64,000 nucleotides of DNA. It comes from SZUA-318 sp964412015. GTDB taxonomy: Bacteria > Gemmatimonadota > Gemmatimonadetes > Longimicrobiales > Gaopeijiaceae. Location: assembly GCA_964412015.1 (NCBI GenBank), contig CAYPMO010000013.1, forward strand, positions 14,954 through 78,953, read 5' to 3'. A model generated the notes under the pieces. That model was not told the origin of the DNA and ran no database searches. It saw nothing but the letters and a program-made list of their open reading frames with translations. Shown here one piece after another: positions 1-7,866 of this stretch (position 1 is the first letter of the stretch; the number at the start of each line of letters is the position of its first letter). The translations under genes and the position numbers were made by a program.

Positions 1-2
1 AC

Positions 3-650
3 GTGCGCTCGGACCGGCTCACCGTCCGCTTCTACCGGTTCCTCGCCGAGCACTCGTTCACGGAGCCGCACGCGGCCTACCTGCGGATCTACGGCTACAT
101 CCTGATCCTCTGGGTTCTGGTGCAGCTGCCCCTGCTCGGCCGTATGACCGAGCTGTTCCGCGCGGCGCCGAGACTCCGCCCCCACGTGGCGCGACTCCAG
201 CAGGAGTTCAAGGGCGACCAGGCCACGCTCGCGAAGAAACTCCCGCAACTCTATGCTCTGCACGGCGTGAACCCGGCGTGGGGCTGCCTCCATGGGCTCA
301 TCGACATCGCCTTCGTGGTGCTCTTCTACTTCACGTTCCGGGCGTACGCTCCGCAGCTCGTCCTCGACGATGCGAACTTCTACGGGATGGCCGACCTCCT
401 GCACCGCGATCCGCGCGTTCTCGGTCTGTGGGGATTCATGGGTTTCCTCTACACCACAACCCGGCCCAACGTCACCGGGCCCGGCGCGGGCGCTGTGGCG
501 TTCCGGGCCGTGCTGGGTGTGGCGATCGTCTGCGCCGTCGCGTGGTGGCTGCACTGGCCGGCGTGGCTGCTGATCTTCTGGGTCCTTCTCTGGGTCTGGT
601 CCATCTGCTTCCGCGCACTGGCCGTGTTCCTCTCGAAGAGGAGGGCCTGA
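3..650 (+). CDS. YidC/Oxa1-like membrane protein, probably cut by window edge
   Basis: Likely a divergent member of the YidC/Oxa1/Alb3 insertase superfamily, which helps insert proteins into the inner membrane. The clearest match is about residues 55-115: a basic stretch with a KGD motif, then LYALHGVNPAWGCL followed by a hydrophobic segment, matching the YidC pattern in which 'LYxxxGVNPxxGCLP' precedes a transmembrane helix. Five or so hydrophobic segments are visible, the last two around residues 165-208. The frame is open to the left edge, so the GTG at position 3 may be internal. The large periplasmic domain of proteobacterial YidC is absent from what can be seen. The stop overlaps the next start (TGATG), so this gene belongs to the Clp-cyclase operon. 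An unrelated polytopic protein with a chance resemblance is possible. Confidence 0.55.
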   Translation: MRSDRLTVRFYRFLAEHSFTEPHAAYLRIYGYILILWVLVQLPLLGRMTELFRAAPRLRPHVARLQQEFKGDQATLAKKLPQLYALHGVNPAWGCLHGLIDIAFVVLFYFTFRAYAPQLVLDDANFYGMADLLHRDPRVLGLWGFMGFLYTTTRPNVTGPGAGAVAFRAVLGVAIVCAVAWWLHWPAWLLIFWVLLWVWSICFRALAVFLSKRRA

Positions 651-1510
651 TGGATACCGCGCGCGTGGATTGCCCCGTCTGCCTCGCGAGGGACCTGGAC
701 CCGGGGCTTGCCGCGTGCCCTTCCTGCGGCACCGACCTCGGGCCGCTCTGGCGCGTTCGTGAGTTGGCGGCGCGCGCGGCGGAAGGGGCGGTGCACCCGC
801 CGGTTGTCGCGCCGGTCCCGAGGGCCCAGGGCCGCGCGACGCCGCGGCCACCGCTTCGGAGAGCCGTGAAGCTTGCGCTGGGCATCCTCGCCCTGTGGGT
901 TCCGGTGTCGGTGGCGCTCCTCGTGGCGACGCGGAACGCGCGCCCGTCCGTGGAGGAGGCGGGTTCGGCCCCGGCTCCGGCGGCGCGGGAGTCCCCGGGC
1001 GCTGCCGGTCCGGAGGGCACGGGCATCGCCCCGCTTCTCGGCAGCTTGGAAGGCATTCGGGGAGCTATGGTCACCGCGGCGGAGGGGAACGTCCGCATCG
1101 TGTTCGCGGAGGGGATCTTCGCATCGGGCTCGGATCAGCCGAGTGATGCGGGGCTCGGCTCTCTGCAGGTGGTTGGGCGCACGCTCGCCGCAGCGGCTAC
1201 GGAGGGCTTCGGGGGCGACGGACTCGTCGTGGACGTGGTCGGCGCGTGCGACGACCGCCCGACGCGGCCGGGAGGCCTCTGGAAGGACAACTGGTCGTTG
1301 GCGCTGGGCCGAGCCCGCGCCGCCGCCGAGATCCTCCGCGCCGAGGCGGGGGCGGCGCCCATTCGCTGGCGGGTGTCGTCGGCCGGTGAGGCCGGAACGC
1401 CCTGGGCCAACGACACGGAGGCGGGCCGTTCGAGGAACAGGACCGTCATGCTCTACGTGGCGGGGGAAAGGGAAGGGACGTCGATCACCCGGACGAAGGG
1501 CCAACCCTAG
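650..1510 (+). CDS. Zinc-ribbon / TM / OmpA-like domain protein
   Basis: A 286-residue protein with three parts. The first 30 residues hold two CPxC-type pairs (CPVC and CPSC), a zinc ribbon. One hydrophobic segment lies near residues 75-95. The C-terminal half resembles the OmpA/MotB peptidoglycan-binding domain: VDVVGACDDRP is followed by NWSLALGRARAAAEIL and by NDTEAGRSRNRTV, in the spacing expected of that family. The topology would be MotB-like, with a cytoplasmic metal-binding head, one membrane pass and a periplasmic peptidoglycan-contacting domain. The ATG at 650 overlaps the upstream stop, and the next gene follows after 9 bp with a GGAGG ribosome-binding site, so the operon assignment is strong. 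Binding to peptidoglycan is inferred from the family. Confidence 0.7.
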   Translation: MDTARVDCPVCLARDLDPGLAACPSCGTDLGPLWRVRELAARAAEGAVHPPVVAPVPRAQGRATPRPPLRRAVKLALGILALWVPVSVALLVATRNARPSVEEAGSAPAPAARESPGAAGPEGTGIAPLLGSLEGIRGAMVTAAEGNVRIVFAEGIFASGSDQPSDAGLGSLQVVGRTLAAAATEGFGGDGLVVDVVGACDDRPTRPGGLWKDNWSLALGRARAAAEILRAEAGAAPIRWRVSSAGEAGTPWANDTEAGRSRNRTVMLYVAGEREGTSITRTKGQP

Positions 1511-1519
1511 GAGGTTCGC

Positions 1520-4441
1520 GTGTCGGACCAGCTGCCGGACATCCTGAACGAGCTCCTCGCCGTGGCGGGTGTCGAGGCGAAGGCGGCCCGGGACCCGGAG
1601 GTCGCCCCGCTCCATCTCTTCATCGCGGTCCTGAAGCAGTGCGTCCCGCCCGTGGAGCGCGCGATGACCAAGACGGGACTCGACCCGGTCAAGCTGCGGC
1701 GGCGGGCACGGGGACTCGCGCACCACTTCGGCAGGAAGACCGACGCCGATCCGACAGGCCTCTCGACGGACGCGGAGCGGATCCTCCACACCGCCCTGGA
1801 GTTGGCGGGGAACGATGGGGTGCTCGGCACGCCGATGCACGTCCTCATCGTGCTCTTCCAGGTTCCGGACCAGATGCTGCGCTCCGTGTTCCGGGAGGAG
1901 GGCCTGCCCTTGGACGTCCTGTCGGATGTGCTGCGCCAGGAGATCGCCACGCTCCGGCCCGATGAGATGGAGCCCCGCCTGCTCCGGAAAGAGCCGGCGA
2001 GAGGGCAGGGCGACGGCGGGGGCTCGGGCGGGCAGTCGGCGCTGGCCCGGTATGGGAAGGACTATACGGCGCTGGCGCGAGAGGGAAAGATCGATCCGAT
2101 CGTCGGCCGGCGCGACGAGCTCAAGCAGATGGTCCGCGTCCTGCTGCGGAAGCAAAAATGCAACCCCGTGCTGCTCGGCGAGGCCGGAGTGGGCAAGACG
2201 GCGCTCGTGGAAGGGCTCGCCCTCTACGCGGCCAGCGAGGACGCACCTCCCGAGGTGCGGCGGATGCGGATCGTGGAGATCCCCGTCGCGTCGCTTGTGG
2301 CTGGCGCGAAGTACCGTGGGGACTTCGAGGAGCGCCTCCAGGCGATCATCCGCGAGGCCGAGGCCGACTCCGACGTCGTGATCTTCTTCGACGAGATCCA
2401 TACAATCGTAGGGGCGGGAAGCGGCGGCGACGCCATGGACGCCGCCAACATCCTGAAGCCCGCCCTGGCGCGGGGGGGCTTCCGGTGCATCGGCGCCACG
2501 ACGCCCGCCGAGTACCGCCGCTACATCGAGAAGGAGGCGGCGTTCGAGCGCCGGTTCCAGCCGGTGAAGGTCGAGGAGCCGACCCCCGCGGAGGCCCGGC
2601 AGATCCTCGCGGCGCTGCGCCCGCGCTACGAGGAGCACCACAAGGTGAAGATCGAGGACGCCGCGCTGGACGCGGCCGTGAGTCTCTCGGTGCGCTACCT
2701 CCAGGAGCGGCGCCTGCCTGACAAGGCGCGTGACCTCCTGGATCAGGCCGCCGTCACGAAGCGCATCGGCACGCTGGGTCCGGCGAAGGGCGGTCAGGGG
2801 GATATGATGACCGTCACCGAGGCCGACGTCGCCTCGGTCGTGGCCGAGTGGACCGGCATCCCCGTCGAGCGGCTCACCGCGACGCAGCGCGAGCGCTTCG
2901 CGCACATGGAGGAGGAGCTGTCCAGGCGGGTCGTGGGACAGAGTCACGCGGTGGCAGCGGTGTCCCGCACGATCCGCACCGCCATGTCGGGCCTGGCCCG
3001 GCCCAATCGACCGTACGGGGTATTCCTGTTTACAGGGCCCTCGGGCGTGGGGAAGACGGAGCTGGCCAAGGCGCTCGCCGAATTCCTCTTCGACGACGAG
3101 AAGCACCTCGTGCGCCTGGACATGTCGGAGTACACGGAGGAGCACAGCGTCAGCAGGCTCGTCGGCTCGCCTCCGGGCTACGTGGGGCACGAGGAGGGTG
3201 GCCGCCTGACCGACGCGGTCCGGACCACTCCCTACACGGTCGTGCTGCTCGACGAGATCGAGAAAGCACATCCGAAGGTCTTCGACCTCTTCTTGCAGAT
3301 CTTCGACGACGGCCGGCTGAGCGATTCACGCGGCCGGGTGGCGGACTTCAGCAACACGGTGATCATCCTCACGAGCAACATCATAACGGGCCAGGAAACC
3401 ACCCCGCGCATAGCCAAGGTGGGATTTCTGAGGAGCGAGCAGCACGCGGTCCTGCGGGAGCCCTCCGAGGAGGAAATGACGCGGATCCTGCTCTCCCGAT
3501 TCCGCCCGGAGTTCGTGAACCGGATCAGCAAAGTCGTGATGTTCCATGCGCTCGGTGCCCCGGAGATCAGGAGCATCATCGACAAGCTCATGAACGGGAT
3601 CCGCGATCGGCTGGCACAGCACGGGATCACACTCCAGGTGGCGCCCGGCGGCTACAGTGCCCTCATGAGCAAGGGCTTCCGCCCCGAATTTGGGGCTCGC
3701 GAGATGGAGCGCGTGGTGGACGCCGAGGTCGTGCAACCCCTGGCGCAGGGCATCATGGAGGGCCGGTTTGGCAAGGGCGACTCGATCACCGTGGACGGGT
3801 CGGCCGGCACGGTTGTCCTGCGTCCGTCCGGCGGGGACGACGCGCTCCTGTGCGGCTCCGTGCTCCGGACCAACCTTGCGCCCCGGAAACGCGAGGAGGT
3901 CGCGATGCTCCTTGTGGACGTGGTGGAGTCCACGGAGATGGTTCTCGACCGGGGCGACACGGCGTTCGTGCATGTGATCCGCGCGCTCCACGACGGATTG
4001 GCCGTGGATCCGAGCGCGTCGCGGATGCGGTTCCTGAAGGGCACAGGCGACGGTTTCCTGGCGGTCTACGATGAGGTGGAAACGGCCGTGCAGGTCGCGC
4101 GCGACCTGCGGGACGGGGCGGATCCATCGCTTCGTCTGCGGCTCGTGGTGCATGCAGGCGCCGTGAAGGTGGGCGCGGACGGCGATCCCCTGGGGGAGGA
4201 AGTGCATCGCCTGTTCCGCGTCGGGTCGATCAGGGAGTGCGACAACGAGCTCACGTTGGCGCCCGAGGTCGCGGAGCAGAACCTCGGGGAAGGGCGCGTC
4301 ATCATGACCCGAGCCGCGTTGGACAGACTCCCGGATGCACTTCGGCGGGAGTTCGCACTCATGGGGAGGTACTGCCTGAGGGGCTTTACGGCTGCGGAGG
4401 AAGTCTGGGCGGAGCAACGACCTGAAGGAGTCAGGACATGA
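1520..4441 (+). CDS. Two-ring Clp ATPase fused to a class III nucleotidyl-cyclase-like domain
   Basis: A 973-residue fusion. Residues 1-150 are a double Clp-N repeat. NBD1 has Walker A GEAGVGKT (220-227) and Walker B FFDEIH (D291, E292). There is no long ClpB-type middle domain, so the layout is ClpA/ClpC-like. NBD2 has GPSGVGKT (506-513) and LLDEIEKAH (D578, E579). A VGF tripeptide (634-636) lies where ClpC carries its ClpP-docking loop, which suggests a protease partner. From about residue 785 the protein becomes a cyclase homology domain: LLVDVVEST (metal Asp at D800) and KGTGDGF (K840, second metal Asp D844) are intact. The usual transition-state Asn is replaced by H896 (VHRLFR), so activity is uncertain. 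GGAGG precedes the ATG, and the stop overlaps the next start. The cyclase part could be a sensor or regulator rather than an enzyme. Confidence 0.88.
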   Translation: MSDQLPDILNELLAVAGVEAKAARDPEVAPLHLFIAVLKQCVPPVERAMTKTGLDPVKLRRRARGLAHHFGRKTDADPTGLSTDAERILHTALELAGNDGVLGTPMHVLIVLFQVPDQMLRSVFREEGLPLDVLSDVLRQEIATLRPDEMEPRLLRKEPARGQGDGGGSGGQSALARYGKDYTALAREGKIDPIVGRRDELKQMVRVLLRKQKCNPVLLGEAGVGKTALVEGLALYAASEDAPPEVRRMRIVEIPVASLVAGAKYRGDFEERLQAIIREAEADSDVVIFFDEIHTIVGAGSGGDAMDAANILKPALARGGFRCIGATTPAEYRRYIEKEAAFERRFQPVKVEEPTPAEARQILAALRPRYEEHHKVKIEDAALDAAVSLSVRYLQERRLPDKARDLLDQAAVTKRIGTLGPAKGGQGDMMTVTEADVASVVAEWTGIPVERLTATQRERFAHMEEELSRRVVGQSHAVAAVSRTIRTAMSGLARPNRPYGVFLFTGPSGVGKTELAKALAEFLFDDEKHLVRLDMSEYTEEHSVSRLVGSPPGYVGHEEGGRLTDAVRTTPYTVVLLDEIEKAHPKVFDLFLQIFDDGRLSDSRGRVADFSNTVIILTSNIITGQETTPRIAKVGFLRSEQHAVLREPSEEEMTRILLSRFRPEFVNRISKVVMFHALGAPEIRSIIDKLMNGIRDRLAQHGITLQVAPGGYSALMSKGFRPEFGAREMERVVDAEVVQPLAQGIMEGRFGKGDSITVDGSAGTVVLRPSGGDDALLCGSVLRTNLAPRKREEVAMLLVDVVESTEMVLDRGDTAFVHVIRALHDGLAVDPSASRMRFLKGTGDGFLAVYDEVETAVQVARDLRDGADPSLRLRLVVHAGAVKVGADGDPLGEEVHRLFRVGSIRECDNELTLAPEVAEQNLGEGRVIMTRAALDRLPDALRREFALMGRYCLRGFTAAEEVWAEQRPEGVRT

Positions 4442-4875
4442 CTATCAACGTGTTCCGAAACGTGGGTGGAGGTGAGGGGAATACGGGGAAGAAGTTGGAC
4501 ATGTACCGGAGCCACCTGAGCTCCGAGGGCTACATCCCGGAGGTGGACAAGGACGGCGACCTCGTGTTCAAGGTGGAGGGGGGCACGTACGTGCTCTTCG
4601 CCCATGAGGACGACCGGGAGTACTTCTCGATCCTCTTTCCCGGCTTCTGGCCTATCGAGAGCGAGAAGGAGCGGCGTGAAGCGTATGTCGCGGCGAACCA
4701 CGCCACGGCACAGACGAAGGTGGGCAAGGTGTACGTCCTCAAGGACAACGTATCCGCGTCCGTCGAGATGATCTTCGGGGATCCGGAGCAGTTCAAACCC
4801 GTGTTCCGGCGCTCGCTCACGATCCTCAGGGCGGCCGTGGCGACGTTCGCAGAGAAGATGAGGGAGGCGATGTAG
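4438..4875 (+). CDS. YbjN / type III chaperone-like fold protein
   Basis: A 145-residue soluble protein with no signal peptide. The pattern matches the YbjN and CesT/Tir-chaperone-like families: an N-terminal helix (YRSHLSSEGYIPEV), a DGDLVFKVEG strand pair, a YFSILFPGFW segment, a long central helix with AANHATAQTKVGKVYV, and a C-terminal helix (RRSLTILRAAVATFAEKM). These folds bind client proteins or act as small adaptors. The ATG lies inside the stop of the Clp-cyclase gene (ATGA), so the two are translationally coupled. This suggests it may be an adaptor or client-loading partner of the ATPase. That role is inference; the family assignment is moderately secure. Confidence 0.7.
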   Translation: MTINVFRNVGGGEGNTGKKLDMYRSHLSSEGYIPEVDKDGDLVFKVEGGTYVLFAHEDDREYFSILFPGFWPIESEKERREAYVAANHATAQTKVGKVYVLKDNVSASVEMIFGDPEQFKPVFRRSLTILRAAVATFAEKMREAM

Positions 4876-5037
4876 TGGAGGGCGGCGCGATCCTGCGCCA
4901 TATGCTGAACCGGCATTCGAAGCTCCGCTGAGCGCCGGGGGTCGGCGTCACGCTTTCCGTTGGCGATTCCGGCCGATGGCGTTACCGTGGACGACTTCCG
5001 TGCCGCACCGATGTCGACCCCGGCCAGGAACCTGCCC

Positions 5038-5904
5038 ATGAACACGTCCTTCCGTACGTCTGCCCCGACCGCGGCCCTCGCCCTCGCGGGGGCCCTGGTC
5101 CTCGCCCCGACTCCCGCCGCGGCCCAGGAGGGTCGGACCGGCCCCGTCCAGGAGGCCCAGCGCCTCGACAGGGAAGGAGACTTCGCGCGCGCCCGCGAGA
5201 TCTACCAGTCGGTGCTCGACACCGTGACGGACCCACGGGCCCGCGCGAACGTCCACAGGCGCCTGGCCATGTCCTACGGGTTCGAGGGCGACTGCGCCAA
5301 CACGATCCGCTACGAGGAGATGGTGATCGGGTACTGGAGGACGCGCGAGGCGGCCGAACCGCAGAACGCGTTCTACCAGCAGGGAGAGATGGCCAACGAG
5401 GCCGCGCGCGTCTGCATCGACTCGGACCAGCTGGACGAGGCCGAGCGGATGTATCGGCGGGGCTCCGACCTCGGGAACCTGGAGCCCGAGCCGCGCACAC
5501 ACCCGAAGAGCCTCTGGGACTACCGGCTCGCGCACGCGCTCGGCCGGCTCGCCGCGAAGCGTGGCGACGCGGAGGAGGCCCGGCGACAGATCGCCGCGGC
5601 GCGGGCCGCGCTCGACTCGGACCCCGCGATGGCCGAACCGCAGGAGCGCTACTTCCCCTACCTCGTGGGCTACGCGGCGCTCTACACCGATGACCTGGCC
5701 ACGGCGGAGGCGGAACTGACGCGCGCGGTGTCCATGAACGAGAACGATCCGTTCATGAACACGCTGCTCGCGATGACGTACGAGAAGCAGGGCCGCGTGG
5801 ACGAAGCGAACGCCCTCTACCGGAAGGCGTACGACATGGTGCGCGCCCACAATCCGGCCGCGGCGTTCACGCGGCGGTTCGTGAGGCAGAAGCTGGGGAT
5901 GTAG
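5038..5904 (+). CDS. Secreted TPR-repeat protein
   Basis: A 288-residue exported protein. The ATG at 5038 is chosen because it gives a clean signal peptide (basic NTSFRTS, hydrophobic AALALAGALVLA, then AAAQ cleavage near residue 30) and has AGGA about ten bases upstream. The frame is open back to a TTG at 4960, which would bury the signal peptide. The mature part is helical, with tetratricopeptide-like repeats (for example EAQRLDREGDFARAREIYQS and QGRVDEANALYRKAYDM). Such proteins usually scaffold periplasmic or outer-membrane complexes. No partner is evident: it is 162 bp from the Clp operon and converges on the cytochrome c gene with a 13-bp gap. TTGGCG (4960) with TTACCG 16 bp later is a possible promoter. 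Confidence 0.75.
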   Translation: MNTSFRTSAPTAALALAGALVLAPTPAAAQEGRTGPVQEAQRLDREGDFARAREIYQSVLDTVTDPRARANVHRRLAMSYGFEGDCANTIRYEEMVIGYWRTREAAEPQNAFYQQGEMANEAARVCIDSDQLDEAERMYRRGSDLGNLEPEPRTHPKSLWDYRLAHALGRLAAKRGDAEEARRQIAAARAALDSDPAMAEPQERYFPYLVGYAALYTDDLATAEAELTRAVSMNENDPFMNTLLAMTYEKQGRVDEANALYRKAYDMVRAHNPAAAFTRRFVRQKLGM

Positions 5905-5917
5905 GGGCGCGGGCGCG

Positions 5918-6424
5918 TCAGGGCCGGCGGACGTTTCCCCGATCCGCCCTCCTGAGGAACTCGATCACGGCGAGCGTGGCCGATCCGTCCATTCCTCCGG
6001 CCACCACCATCGGGATACCATAGGCGTCCAGGAGGCTACGCGCGATTGGATCGTCCCGGGTCATCGAGTCCGGAGCGAGCACCATGCGCCGGATCCAGCC
6101 CAGGTCGCGCGCGTTCGTGATTCCGTGGAGGTTGGGACCGAGTCGTTCCTCGCCGGTGAGGGCGTGGCAGGCGGCGCAGCGCCCTTCGTAGACGCGGGCG
6201 CCGAGGTCGGCGAGCACCGGGTCCACCGGCGCGTCGGCCGTGGGGAGGGGGGTGGTCTCGTACGGAGCGAGGGCATCGGCGAGCGCGCGGCGCTCGCCGG
6301 CGCGCACGGCCCACCATGCCGCGAGCGCGGCGACGCAGGCGACCGCGAGGAGCGCGACCGCCCAGGACCCGCGCGAGGACGAGGGGGAGCCGGGGGCGCC
6401 AGGCGCCGAAGGAACGCTGGTCAT
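5918..6424 (-). CDS. Membrane-anchored c-type cytochrome
   Basis: A 168-residue protein with one N-terminal hydrophobic anchor (about residues 20-41) and a single class I cytochrome c domain. The haem attachment motif is CAACH (C83, C86, H87). It is followed by GPNLHG, the conserved stretch after the haem site, and a C-terminal part containing Met residues (YGIPMVVAGGM) that can supply the axial ligand, ending in the helix ATLAVIEFLRRA typical of this fold. It would face the periplasm and carry electrons to or from a respiratory complex. No oxidase or dehydrogenase genes are adjacent, so its partner is not known. It is transcribed convergently with the TPR gene. Confidence 0.85.
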   Translation of the reverse strand: MTSVPSAPGAPGSPSSSRGSWAVALLAVACVAALAAWWAVRAGERRALADALAPYETTPLPTADAPVDPVLADLGARVYEGRCAACHALTGEERLGPNLHGITNARDLGWIRRMVLAPDSMTRDDPIARSLLDAYGIPMVVAGGMDGSATLAVIEFLRRADRGNVRRP

Positions 6425-6473
6425 GGCGGAAAGCTAGGGGGATCGCCGATGGCATCCAACGCGCTCGGGCGCG

Positions 6474-6503
6474 TTGCCCGGTGCTCGCGGGGAGGCGTAC
6501 GTT
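6474..6503 (+). promoter_or_regulatory. Candidate promoter of the first RND operon
   Basis: TTGCCC at 6474-6479 and TACGTT at 6498-6503 are separated by 18 bp, a sigma70-like arrangement. It lies about 150 bp upstream of the adaptor ATG, which leaves a leader of roughly 145 nt. TACGTT recurs upstream of several other genes in this window. Confidence 0.45.
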
Positions 6504-6654
6504 GTTCCGGCCCCCTGGGACAGGAACAGGCGACGTCGCGGACGCGGCGGGCAACCGTCGTCGGGTCGCACGCGTCCTATGTGCGGTCGTTCGGTCGGTC
6601 TCCGCGCTCGTGCCGGCGCGAATCCCGACTCCCACGCTCGGAGAGCGGGCACCC

Positions 6655-7866
6655 ATGGACTTCTCACGCCGGACGCTGAGCCTCGTCACCGTCGTCCTCA
6701 TCCTCGGCGCGCTGGCGGTCGGGGTCTGGGTGCGACTTCCCGAAAGGGCCGACGCCGACAACCCGAATGCCACGAGCGCCGGATCGGCCACGGCGGTCGA
6801 GGGCCGGCTTCCCGAGACCTCGGGCGCAGGCCAGTTCTCCACCGATGTCCCGCAGCCAGTGGGGGGAGCGACGGTCGTGAGGGACACGCTCTGGATCCGC
6901 GTCACGGCGTCCGGGCAGGCCGAGGCGTACCGGAGGGCCGCGCTGCAGGCGCAGGTGGAAGGCATCGTGACCGCGCTTCAGGCGCATGAGAACCAGCGCG
7001 TGGACGAGGGCGCGGCGCTCCTCCAGCTCGACACCACCGAGTACGCGCTCCAGGTGGCCCAGGCGCGCGCCGACCTGTTGGCCGCCGAGGCCGAGTACCG
7101 CCAGCTCGTGCTCTTCGACGACGAGATCACCGACCCGGCGGTGCGCGCCGAGCGCGAGCGTATCGCGCGCAGCAGGAGCGGGCTCGACCAGAAAGAGGTC
7201 GCGCTCCGCCAGGCCGAGTTCCGCCTGTCCCGCACGCGTGTGGCTGCCCCGTTCCCCGGGCGCGTCGCGGACCTGAGGGTCGTTCCGGGCCAGAACGTGC
7301 CGACGGGCACCGAGCTGCTCACGGTGGTGGACCTGGACCCGATCAAGGTCGAGGTCCAGGTGCTCGAGGCAGAGCTGGGATATCTGCGCGAGGGGCGCCG
7401 CGCCGAGGTGCGCTTCGCCGCCTACCCGGGCGAGGTCTTCCGGGGCGCGGTGGAGACGATCAACCCGGTGGTGGATCCCGAGAAGCGTACCGGGCGGGTC
7501 ACCGTGCTGCTCTCCAACCCGGACCACCGCATCAAGCCGGGCATGTACGCGGAGGTCTCGCTGGACGCCGAGGCGCTCCCCGATCGCATCCTCGTGCCGC
7601 GCGCGGCGATCCTCGAGCGCGGAGAGGGCCGGCGGCGCACGATGCTCTTCGTCTACGAGGAGCAGCAAGGGCGCGGCCTGGCGAAATGGCGCTACGTGAC
7701 CACCGGGCGCGAGAACGAGGCGCTCGTGGAGATCCTGCCCGAAGGGGAAGGCATCGTGGAGCCCGGCGAGATCGTCCTCGTGGATGGACACCATTACCTG
7801 GCGCACGACACGCCGGTGCGCCTGGTGGACGACGTGGAGGCGGCGGGAGGGAGGCCCGGACGATGA
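6655..7866 (+). CDS. RND efflux periplasmic adaptor (membrane fusion protein)
   Basis: A 403-residue HlyD/AcrA-family adaptor that links an inner-membrane RND pump to a TolC channel. The ATG at 6655 gives an N-terminal membrane segment (residues 8-25). The biotinyl-lipoyl half-motif comes next (QAQVEGIVTALQAHENQRV, then DEGAALLQLD), then a short coiled coil (about 150-205), the second lipoyl half (VAAPFPGRVADLRVVPGQNV) and a beta-barrel domain. The stop overlaps the next ATG (ATGA), so adaptor and channel are coupled. It is the only adaptor in a four-gene operon with two permeases. The substrate cannot be told from the sequence. Confidence 0.9.
   Translation: MDFSRRTLSLVTVVLILGALAVGVWVRLPERADADNPNATSAGSATAVEGRLPETSGAGQFSTDVPQPVGGATVVRDTLWIRVTASGQAEAYRRAALQAQVEGIVTALQAHENQRVDEGAALLQLDTTEYALQVAQARADLLAAEAEYRQLVLFDDEITDPAVRAERERIARSRSGLDQKEVALRQAEFRLSRTRVAAPFPGRVADLRVVPGQNVPTGTELLTVVDLDPIKVEVQVLEAELGYLREGRRAEVRFAAYPGEVFRGAVETINPVVDPEKRTGRVTVLLSNPDHRIKPGMYAEVSLDAEALPDRILVPRAAILERGEGRRRTMLFVYEEQQGRGLAKWRYVTTGRENEALVEILPEGEGIVEPGEIVLVDGHHYLAHDTPVRLVDDVEAAGGRPGR

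Noticed and set aside
3..650. The first gene as a full YidC
   Set aside because: The visible part lacks the large periplasmic domain and the left edge is open; only a YidC/Oxa1-like assignment is supportable.
449..3271. A 940-residue open frame on the minus strand opposite the Clp-cyclase gene
   Set aside because: High GC leaves stop-poor antisense frames; the translation is Arg/His/Pro-rich with no domains, while the plus strand encodes clear AAA+ motifs.
4960..5037. TTG at 4960 as start of the TPR protein
   Set aside because: It would place 26 polar residues before a clean signal peptide; ATG 5038 has a ribosome-binding site and fits export.
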